Assembly: GCF_021462405.1 (NCBI RefSeq)
Contig: NZ_JAKEDU010000005.1
Coordinates: 1 to 64,000, forward strand
DNA length: 64,000 nt
Direction: 5' to 3'
Origin: Thermus tengchongensis
Lineage (GTDB): Bacteria > Deinococcota > Deinococci > Deinococcales > Thermaceae
Position 1 is the first letter of the stretch. Every line of letters begins with the position of its first letter. Made by a program: the position numbers and the translations under genes. Under the pieces are notes generated by a model. It worked only from the letters and a program-made list of their open reading frames with translations. It had not been told where the DNA came from and did not search any database. Positions 57,653 to 64,000 of this stretch are shown piece after piece.

Positions 57653-59859
57653 ACCTCCTCCTTGCGGCAGATGTCCGCCAGGCCACAGGCATAGCAGTGG
57701 CGGCCGGGCCTCGGGGAAAACCCCCCTTCGCCCCAACGAGGAAGCGCCTCCTTCACAAGCGCCCGCACCTCCTCAAGCTGGGGAGGCTTATCCCCTTTGC
57801 GGTAGGGGTTCTTGCGGAAAGGACGGGGTTCTCCCAGAAAGGCCCAGGTCCAGAGGTGGACCTCCTCCACCTCCTTCCTCTGCAAAAAGGCCCCGAGGGC
57901 GTACCACTCCGTCCAGCGCCGCCGGGGGCTCAGATCGGGGTCCTCCCCTGGGGGGAGAAGGCGGTAGAGGTGTACCACCCGCCCCCCCGCTTCCCGGCGC
58001 ACCCCGTCTAGGCGCAGGGCGAAGCGCTCCCCCGGCCAGCGGGCCCAAAAGACCATGCCCTTTAGGTGCTCCTGGTGGAGAGCCAGCCAAGAGCCTACCT
58101 CCGGATGCTGCGAAAGCTCGTCTACCCTCTCGGGGAAGAGGTGCCAGCCCAGGGCCCCATCCTCCGAGCGAAGGGGGAAGCGCTCCAGATAGGTCCGAAA
58201 GGGGCACTCCCCGTGGCGGCGGAGGACCTCCAGGTGGGCCGGGGGGGCGTGGGAGGTGGGGAGGGGTGGGGTGAAGGATTCCTCCGGCAGGGCCTCGAGG
58301 CGGCCTGAAGGCGGCAGGGGCTCGGGCCTGATTCCCTTCTCCAGGGGTTCGTAGGCCCCCGAAGGCCCGGCTTCTGGGTAGAGCAAAAAGACCTCCTCCC
58401 CCCGCGTGGCCAGCTCCTCCAGGAAGAGGGGGTCCAGGCCCCGCAGGCGCCGGGGAAGCCCTTGGAGAAGACCCCGCTCCCGCAACTCCTCCAAAAGGAA
58501 GTAGTCCTCCCCTTCTCCCAGGGTGTAGCGCCCTGCCACCCAGTCCAGCACGTAAACCCGTCTGGCCCGCACCCCCATGGCCCGAAGCGGCGGGAGGAGG
58601 GCCACTCCCCGGGGGAGTTCTTTAGGCAGGGTCTCATCCAAAAGGAGGCTCCGCCACCAGGCCAAGGGGTTTCCCCCGTCTGCCCGCAAAGCCAGGCGCA
58701 GCCGGGAGAGGAAGAGCTCCTTGGCCGCCACCCCAAGCCGCTCCAGGACCTCCTCCCCCCAGGCCAGAAGATCAGGCCCGGGGGTGCGCAGGGCCAAAAA
58801 CGCCTGCCATTCCTGAAGCAAGCCCTCCCTTTCCGCCAAAAGCGCCAGGGCCTCTTCCCCCGCAAGCCCAAGCCGCAAGGCCTTTCGGCCCAGGGCGGAA
58901 AACCCCAGGGCCAGAAGGTCCCGCCCGGTGGGCATGGGGTTCAGGAGGGCCAGGACCCTTTCCCCCTCCTCCGTGTCCGCCAAGGCCCCCTCCCGCCCGT
59001 CGTAAAGGGGCAAGCCGTACTCGTCCTGAAAGAGGAGAAGCCCGGGGATGCGGTCCTCCGGGGCCACCACCATCACCTCAAAGGGGTCTAGGCCCTCGCC
59101 CCCCAAGGCCCTGGGGGCCAGGGCCCGCTTCAGGGCCCTCAGGAGGTGGCGGGCCTCCTCCACCGGGTTGGCCAGGGCCCAGACCTCCTTCCTCACCGGC
59201 ATGGGGGAAAGGGTCTGCCAGGGTTCCAGCCCCTCCGGAAGAAGCTCCAGGGTGAGGAGGACGGGTACCTCCCGGGCCAGGCGCTTAAGGAAGCGGAGGT
59301 CCAAAGGACCCACCTCCCGGAAGCCGTCCACCACCACCAGATCCGGCCTGGGAAACAGGCGAAGGGGTACGCGGCCCGCCCGGTGGCGGAAGTCGTCATA
59401 GTCCAGGGCCTTTCCCTTCAGGCGCTCGTAGGCGAAGTAGACCCGCCTGAGCCTCCCCGCCTCCCCATCCTTGGGCAGGGCGAAGGGAGAGAGGCCATAG
59501 CGCTTGAGTTCCGCTATCGCTCGGGCGAAAAGCCGGGCCTCCCCGGGGGCAATCCCTTCCCCGTAGAGGCCCCTAAGGGCCTCCCCCACCAGGGCCACCC
59601 TTCCCGCCCCAGGAAGCAAGGGCCCAAGCCGGCCCACCTCCGCCAGCACCCGGTAGTAAAGGGCCTGGAAGGACATGAACTCCAGGCCCAGCACCGCCCC
59701 TTCCCCCCCAAAAAGGCGGTACACGTAGGCCCTTTGGTGGGGCAGGCCTACCCAGTAAACCCTTCCTCGCCGCCTCAAGACCTCCAAGGCCCATTCCCGG
59801 GCCAGGGTGGTCTTCCCCGATGCCGGGGGGCCCAGGAGGGGATAGAGGCCAGGCTTCAT
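57649..59859 (-). CDS. addB: AddB-like nuclease/helicase-related subunit
   Basis: 736 residues. The N-terminal P-loop LLGPPASGKTTLAREWA (about 8-24) and helicase-like body fit AddB/RexB. The C-terminal end has the iron-sulfur cysteines of that family: ECPFRTYLERF and RHCYACGLADICRKEE. In the nuclease part between them, RLDGVRREAGG is followed by VVHLYRLLP where an acid-Tyr-Lys motif is expected, so catalysis by this subunit is doubtful. The -10 box TAAAAT (59868-59873, minus) lies eight bases before the ATG. First gene of an addB-addA operon. Confidence 0.85.
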   Translation of the reverse strand: MKPGLYPLLGPPASGKTTLAREWALEVLRRRGRVYWVGLPHQRAYVYRLFGGEGAVLGLEFMSFQALYYRVLAEVGRLGPLLPGAGRVALVGEALRGLYGEGIAPGEARLFARAIAELKRYGLSPFALPKDGEAGRLRRVYFAYERLKGKALDYDDFRHRAGRVPLRLFPRPDLVVVDGFREVGPLDLRFLKRLAREVPVLLTLELLPEGLEPWQTLSPMPVRKEVWALANPVEEARHLLRALKRALAPRALGGEGLDPFEVMVVAPEDRIPGLLLFQDEYGLPLYDGREGALADTEEGERVLALLNPMPTGRDLLALGFSALGRKALRLGLAGEEALALLAEREGLLQEWQAFLALRTPGPDLLAWGEEVLERLGVAAKELFLSRLRLALRADGGNPLAWWRSLLLDETLPKELPRGVALLPPLRAMGVRARRVYVLDWVAGRYTLGEGEDYFLLEELRERGLLQGLPRRLRGLDPLFLEELATRGEEVFLLYPEAGPSGAYEPLEKGIRPEPLPPSGRLEALPEESFTPPLPTSHAPPAHLEVLRRHGECPFRTYLERFPLRSEDGALGWHLFPERVDELSQHPEVGSWLALHQEHLKGMVFWARWPGERFALRLDGVRREAGGRVVHLYRLLPPGEDPDLSPRRRWTEWYALGAFLQRKEVEEVHLWTWAFLGEPRPFRKNPYRKGDKPPQLEEVRALVKEALPRWGEGGFSPRPGRHCYACGLADICRKEEV

Positions 59860-59972
59860 ATGGGGGCATTTTAAAACCGGAAAGCCCAGGAAACCCTTAT
59901 GCCCTTTCGTCGCGAACCCTACCCCTTACACACTCCAAGAAAAAGGCTTGCGGAAGGGATCTCCCTGGACCT

Positions 59973-59996
59973 CCAACCTGGCGAAAGCCAGGTTGG
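59973..59996. terminator. 10-bp hairpin with GAAA loop
   Basis: CCAACCTGGC-GAAA-GCCAGGTTGG. It lies eight bases downstream of the exported-protein gene that ends at 60004. No T-run follows directly in either direction. The 144-bp gap from 59860 to 60003 holds nothing else except the addB promoter. Confidence 0.5.
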
Positions 59997-60003
59997 ATTC
60001 ATC

Positions 60004-60441
60004 TCAGGGAATGGCTTCCGGGGAAAGGGGCAGGGGAGTAAGATCCAAGCCCAGGCGCAACACTCCCACCACCCGCCCCCGGTGGAGGACGAAACAGCGG
60101 TACCCCTCTGGCAGGACCAGCACCCGCCGGGCCAGGGAGAGCTCCCGCAGGAAGAAGAAGGGGCGCATCCGCATGGGCCTGCCGCGGATGGGACCCATGT
60201 AGGGCATGGGCCTACCCCCCTCGAGGGCCAAGAGCAGCAGGGGCCTCTCCCCCGCCGCTTGGCCCAGGACCAGGACCAGGGTATCCCCTTCCCGGTAGAG
60301 GGCCTGGACCTCGAGGGCCCGCACCACCCTAAAGCACTGGGTCAGCACCTCTTCGGGCGAGGGGCCAAAGCCCTTGGGGCCCTCCTCCCCCAGGGCCCAG
60401 CTCCCAAGGGCCAGGAGGAGGAAGACCCCAAACCACCGCAT
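60004..60441 (-). CDS. Small exported protein, unknown function
   Basis: 145 residues from ATG 60441: signal peptide 1-19 (FGVFLLLALGSWALG), then a compact beta-rich domain with LVLVLGQAAGERPLLLLAL, RRVLVLPEGYRCFVLHRGRVVGVL. An alternative start further upstream would run into the repeat. It is in the same direction as the next exported protein across the repeat copy. No family recognised. Confidence 0.65.
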   Translation of the reverse strand: MRWFGVFLLLALGSWALGEEGPKGFGPSPEEVLTQCFRVVRALEVQALYREGDTLVLVLGQAAGERPLLLLALEGGRPMPYMGPIRGRPMRMRPFFFLRELSLARRVLVLPEGYRCFVLHRGRVVGVLRLGLDLTPLPLSPEAIP

Positions 60442-60465
60442 CCTTCCCAGTTTGACAGATTTGGC

Positions 60466-60572
60466 CTCAAGTACCCGCACGCAAAGGTTGCCCCACCGGC
60501 CAAAGTCGAAGGGGCGTGCTCATGGCCTCTTTGGGGCCCCCGTCGTGGCGCAAGCCACGACGGGGTACTTAG
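60466..60572 (-). repeat. Dispersed repeat, copy 3
   Basis: Same element and orientation as 15766-15873, about 107 bp. The left end reads CTCAAGTACC instead of CTAAGTACC. The right end GGTACTTAG supplies the TAA stop codon (60569-60571, minus) of the adjacent exported-protein gene. Confidence 0.9.
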
Positions 60573-61141
60573 AAGCCCCGCTCGGCCGAGATCAGGGCCA
60601 AGGCCGCCCGGGCCAGCAGGAAGGCCCGGCCGGGCTCCTTGGAAAGCCTATCCTTGGCCTCGGCCACCAGATCCTTCACCAGGCTGTCCTGGGCCCGGTA
60701 GTAGGTGAGCTCCTTCTCCGCCCGGTCCACCACCCTCGGGACCCGCTGGGTCAAGCGGGCATCCAGGCCCGGCCGCCCCTTACCCCACGGGGCAAAGGCA
60801 TGGCCCCTGGGTCCAAAGGGATGGTGCATCCCCATACGGGGGGCTGGCCTCGGCCCCCGGGCCTGCACCTGGGGTTCCCCTGAGGCTGCCCGGAAAAGGA
60901 GAAGGGCGGCCTGGGCTTCCCGCGCCGCCTTGAAGTACGCCTTGGCCTCGTAGCTCTCCTCCGCCCGGGCCTTCACCTCCTTGGCCCAGGTGAGAAGCTT
61001 TTCCTCGCCCGTGGCCCCCTGGGCCACCGCCTGGAGCCTGGCCAAGGCCGCCGAGGCTACCGCCGCCTGCTGGTAATCCGTGCCTTGGGCCAAGGAAAGG
61101 CCCGCCATCAGGAGAACCAAACCCATGAGCACCCGTCTCAT
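60569..61141 (-). CDS. Exported helical protein, unknown function
   Basis: 190 residues: signal peptide 1-18 (VLMGLVLLMAGLSLA), two helical regions (about 22-85 with ARAEESYEAKAYFKAAREAQ, and 125-188 with VVDRAEKELTYYRAQDSLV), and between them a loop rich in Pro, Arg, His and Met (RPAPRMGMHHPFGPRGHAF). The loop could bind metal. The stop codon and last base pairs come from the dispersed repeat, so the C-terminus may have been altered by its insertion. It precedes no obvious partner but lies downstream of a two-component system in the same direction. Confidence 0.7.
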   Translation of the reverse strand: MRRVLMGLVLLMAGLSLAQGTDYQQAAVASAALARLQAVAQGATGEEKLLTWAKEVKARAEESYEAKAYFKAAREAQAALLLFRAASGEPQVQARGPRPAPRMGMHHPFGPRGHAFAPWGKGRPGLDARLTQRVPRVVDRAEKELTYYRAQDSLVKDLVAEAKDRLSKEPGRAFLLARAALALISAERGF

Positions 61142-61165
61142 TCCCTACCACCTCCGAACTGGAGG

Positions 61166-62470
61166 CTATCCCCTCTGGCTAAAGGGCGCATCGGGCGAAA
61201 CCTTAAGGGAAGCCAAAGGCAGGCAAAGCCCCACCGCTGCCCCGTCCTGGTTCTCCACCCATGCCCTTCCCCCATGGGCCCGGGCCACCGCCGCCACCAA
61301 GGCGAGGCCCAGGCCCGTGCCCTTTCCCCCATGGACAAAGGGCTCCAGGGCCCGGGGCAAGAGGTCCTTGGGGAAGCCGGGCCCGGAGTCCACAAGCCAA
61401 AGCCAAACCCCCTCCTTGTCCCGCTGGACCCTGGCCTTAAGGGGAAGCTTCCCGTGGCGGCGGGCGTTGTCCAACACGTTTTCCACCGCCAGGGCGAGAA
61501 GCTCGGGGTCCGCCAGAACCTGGCCTTCCCCTTCTACCTCCAGGCCCCATTCCCCCAAGAAAGCCCGCAGGTCCAAGGGGATAAGCCTGGGGGAGGTGGC
61601 CTCGAGGCGGGATAACCTGAGGAGCCCGGAGAGCAAGGCCTCCATCCTTTCCGCCTCCCGTAAGGCCCCGGTAAGGGCCCTGGGCTCGGGCTTGCGCAGG
61701 AGCACCTCCAAGTACCCCTTCAAGGCGGCCAGGGGATTGCGAAGCTCGTGGGAGGCAAGGCGGGCAAACCGGCGGGCCGCCTCCTCCTTCTCGGAAAGCT
61801 CCCTAAGAAGCCCCCCCACCTGGGCCAGGCGGCTGTTCAAGGCCTCCACCAAGGGCCTTAGCTCCGCCAAACCAGGGTCGGGAAGGGGGCTTAGGTCCTC
61901 AGGCCGCCGGGCCTCCAGGAGCCTGGCCAGCTGCCCCAGGGGGCGAAGGGCCCAAGCAAGCCCCAGGGCGGAGAGCAGAAAGATGGCCAAAAGCACCCCT
62001 CCACCCCAGGAGGCGTAGAGGAGGAGAAGCCTCCGCCCCAGGCCGGCAACTCCCTCCAAGGGGACCGCCAGGCCAAACCCTCCCTCTTCCCGGGGCAGGG
62101 CCACGTAGAGCACCCCCCGCCACACTCCCTGGTAGGCTTGTCCCTGAGCAAGGGCCTCGAGGAGACCAGGGGGAAGGTTGGGGGAGGGCACCTCGGTAAA
62201 GGCCACCCCCTCCTTCCCTATCACGAAGCCCGTGCCTCCCCCATAGACCTGGGCCAGGCGGAAAAGCTCAAGGAGAAGGGCTTCCCCTTCCCCAGGCCCC
62301 TCCTCCCCAAGGAGGTAAAGCCGGGTGTAAAGGGCCCGGCGCAGATCCTCGCTGGCGGCCCTTTCCGCCTCCTTGGCGGAAAGAAGGGCCAGGGGCAGGG
62401 CCAGGAGCAAGAGGGCCAGGAAGAGCAGGGCAAAAAGCCTCCCCCTAAGGGAGGAAAAGGCGGTAGCCAT
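61166..62470 (-). CDS. Sensor histidine kinase
   Basis: 434 residues. Two membrane segments (about 13-30 and 148-170) bracket a periplasmic sensor domain of roughly 115 residues; a HAMP-like linker and H-box RLASHELRNPLAALKGYLEV follow. N-box VENVLDNARRHG, G1 LVDSGPGFPKDLL and G2 GKGTGLGLALVAAVARAHGG complete the ATPase domain. Overlaps the response-regulator gene by 26 bases. The stimulus is unknown; the exported proteins downstream (60.0-61.1 kb) are candidate members of its regulon. Confidence 0.93.
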   Translation of the reverse strand: MATAFSSLRGRLFALLFLALLLLALPLALLSAKEAERAASEDLRRALYTRLYLLGEEGPGEGEALLLELFRLAQVYGGGTGFVIGKEGVAFTEVPSPNLPPGLLEALAQGQAYQGVWRGVLYVALPREEGGFGLAVPLEGVAGLGRRLLLLYASWGGGVLLAIFLLSALGLAWALRPLGQLARLLEARRPEDLSPLPDPGLAELRPLVEALNSRLAQVGGLLRELSEKEEAARRFARLASHELRNPLAALKGYLEVLLRKPEPRALTGALREAERMEALLSGLLRLSRLEATSPRLIPLDLRAFLGEWGLEVEGEGQVLADPELLALAVENVLDNARRHGKLPLKARVQRDKEGVWLWLVDSGPGFPKDLLPRALEPFVHGGKGTGLGLALVAAVARAHGGRAWVENQDGAAVGLCLPLASLKVSPDAPFSQRG

Positions 62471-63098
62471 AGCCGCGCACCGTCTGGATGGGGTTGGGCT
62501 CCCCCAGGGCCTTCCTCAAGAGGGAGAGGTGCACCTCCAAGGTGGCGGGGTCCACCTCCTCTCCCCAGACCCGGAGCATCAAGGCCTCCTTGGAAAGCAC
62601 CTCCTCTGGGGACTCCAGAAAAGCCTTCAGGAGGAGGAACGCCTTGGGGGAAAGGGAAAGCCTCCTCTCCCCCCGGAAGGCCTCCATGCGCCTGGGATAA
62701 AGCCTCAGGTCCTTGTAGGCCAAAACCTCCGGGGCCTCCTTCCCCCTATGGGCGCGGCGCCAGAGGGCCTCGAGGCGGGCCAGGAGCTCGGAGAGGCTGT
62801 AGGGCTTCACCAGGTAGTCGTCCGCCCCCTCCTTGAGGCCCTTCACCCGCCACTCCACCGCATCCAAGGCGGTGAGCATCAGCACGGGTACCTCCGAGCG
62901 AGCCCGGATATCCTTAAGCAGGGAAAAGCCATCCCGTTCGGGCAGAAGCACGTCCAAAATCACCACCTCCGCCCAGGGAAGGAGGCTTAGGGCCTCCTTT
63001 GGGCTCTCCGTGGCCCTGACCTCGTGCCCCTCGAGGGAAAGCCCTAGCTCCAAGGCCTCCCGAACCCCTGGGTCGTCCTCCACCAGAAGCACCCTCAT
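62445..63098 (-). CDS. OmpR-family response regulator
   Basis: 217 residues from ATG 63098. Receiver domain: MRVLLVEDDPGVREALELGL, phosphoacceptor Asp in VVILDVLLPERDGFSLL, MLTALDAVEW and the switch lysine in DDYLVKPYSLSELLARL. C-terminal winged helix: LRLYPRRMEAFRGERRLSLS, EALMLRVWGEEVDPATLEVH, IQTVRGYGYRL. It partners with the overlapping histidine kinase. Confidence 0.95.
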   Translation of the reverse strand: MRVLLVEDDPGVREALELGLSLEGHEVRATESPKEALSLLPWAEVVILDVLLPERDGFSLLKDIRARSEVPVLMLTALDAVEWRVKGLKEGADDYLVKPYSLSELLARLEALWRRAHRGKEAPEVLAYKDLRLYPRRMEAFRGERRLSLSPKAFLLLKAFLESPEEVLSKEALMLRVWGEEVDPATLEVHLSLLRKALGEPNPIQTVRGYGYRLFLP

Positions 63099-64000
63099 GC
63101 CGGGTTCCGCCAAAGGGCAAGGGACCGCACGGGGGCGTACACCTCCAAGGGGGGCAGGGCCTCCCCGGTCCTCAGGTCTATGCGATGGATACGGCTCGCC
63201 CCACGCCTGGCCGCATAGAGGATGCCCCCAAAGGGCAGGAGCTCCACCAGGCTCATGCGGTCCTCCCCCTCCAACAGGGGCAGGGTGTAGGAGGCGAGAA
63301 GGGATCCCGCCACATCCACCACCCGCACCCTGGCCGCCTCCACATCGTAGAGGTAAAGCCTCTCCCCCTCCACCCCCACCCCGCCCAGGAGCCTGAGCTC
63401 CTCGCTCTCTTTAGAGCGGCGGAAGGCATAACGGGAAAGGTAGCGCCCATCCAGGGCCAAGCGCTGCACCTGGCGGTTGCCGTAGTCCAGGACGAAAAGG
63501 AACTCCGGCGTGGCCACCAGGGCCTTGGGGTCCTGAAAGGTGCCCCGGCCCGGCCCCTGGCCGCCAAAGCGCCCCTGGTACTGCCCCTTCAAATCGAGCC
63601 GGCTCACCGTGGCGGTCTCCGAGTCCAAGACGAAGAGGCTACCGTTGGCCACCGCCAGGGCCGCGGGAAAGAGGAACTCCCCCGGCTTCATGCCATAAGG
63701 CCCGGTGGAAAGGAGGAGCTCCCCTTCCGGGGAGAAGCGGTGGAGGAGCCTGGCCCCGTGCTCAAAAACCGAGACCCAGATTCCCCCCTCCCCATCGGCG
63801 GCCACGGAGAGGGGAGGAGCTGGGAAGTAGCCCGGACCCGAGCCAATGCCGGAAAGGAGCCGGGCAGCGGTACCGGAAAGGTCCAGAAGCCGCACCGTGC
63901 CCTTCTTGGCCTCCACCCCCACGAGCAGGTAGAAGGGGTGGGGCAGGCCCTTGTCCTCCTCCCAGGAACCGGAGAGGACCTGGATCGCCTCGTCCAAGGA
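63095..64000 (-). CDS. NHL/beta-propeller-like protein, cut by the window end
   Basis: At least 301 residues, open at its N-terminal side at the window edge (the visible TTG at 63997 need not be the start). The sequence has repeated blade units: GGIWVSVFEHGARLLHRFSPEG, GSLFVLDSETATVSRLDLKGQ, EFLFVLDYGNRQVQRLALDG, RLYLYDVEAARVRVVDVAG. These resemble NHL-type propellers. Function unknown. The stop overlaps the response-regulator start by four bases, so it is the upstream member of that operon and could be a sensor accessory. Confidence 0.8.
   Translation of the reverse strand, partial: SLDEAIQVLSGSWEEDKGLPHPFYLLVGVEAKKGTVRLLDLSGTAARLLSGIGSGPGYFPAPPLSVAADGEGGIWVSVFEHGARLLHRFSPEGELLLSTGPYGMKPGEFLFPAALAVANGSLFVLDSETATVSRLDLKGQYQGRFGGQGPGRGTFQDPKALVATPEFLFVLDYGNRQVQRLALDGRYLSRYAFRRSKESEELRLLGGVGVEGERLYLYDVEAARVRVVDVAGSLLASYTLPLLEGEDRMSLVELLPFGGILYAARRGASRIHRIDLRTGEALPPLEVYAPVRSLALWRNPA

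Overview
The window is a piece of a Thermus chromosome. The evidence is the very GC-rich, C/G-ending codon use, start codons that often sit directly behind a -10 box, and close matches to remembered Thermus proteins: homoisocitrate dehydrogenase, cytochrome c-552, the 27-residue ribosomal protein Thx, S9, L13, and the pilM-N-O-W-Q order. The species cannot be fixed from the sequence alone. All identifications come from reading translations and motifs; no database was searched.

Layout. 0-6 kb: end of a lutB-lutC pair, signal peptidase I, a patatin, a Hanks-type kinase, a cell-wall amidase, an OsmC protein, coaX and a small SRA-like protein. 6-7 kb: tRNA-Asp and tRNA-Phe, then about 500 bp without a conventional gene. 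That stretch holds a self-complementary block that looks like a structured RNA, followed by a 31-residue signal-peptide-like ORF with its own promoter, Shine-Dalgarno (SD) sequence and terminator. 7-10 kb: a membrane HD-GYP phosphodiesterase, a DUF5317-like protein and homoisocitrate dehydrogenase (lysine by the aminoadipate route). 10-16 kb: the pilMNOWQ operon for type IV pili and DNA uptake. 16-19 kb: aroC, aroK, aroB. 18.7-30 kb: housekeeping genes (rsmF, acpS, der, cobB, nnr, thrB, rpsT, Thx, tyrS).

29.8-47.8 kb is one long minus-strand block. Read in its own direction it is a thioredoxin-like gene, soxY, soxZ, soxA, soxX, soxB, soxX, soxA, rhodanese, DUF302, a flavocytochrome-type flavoprotein, soxC, a cytochrome c, ccdA, ccmA to ccmI, and a Rieske protein. 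Periplasmic sulfur oxidation is thus joined to the machinery that attaches heme to its cytochromes. The electron carrier cytochrome c-552 is transcribed divergently from the head of the block.

48-64 kb: an ABC ATPase with thiamine pyrophosphokinase, tRNA-Lys carrying a 1165-bp integrase-only element, a DUF815 ATPase, pyrG, rplM-rpsI, an AddA/AddB-like helicase-nuclease pair, two small exported proteins, a two-component system and a truncated beta-propeller gene.

The features least explained by known genes are: a dispersed repeat of about 108 bp with hairpin ends (three long copies and one short), the structured-RNA candidate and peptide gene at 6.3-6.9 kb, the minimal tRNA-Lys element, and a strong excess of the palindrome CCTCGAGG.
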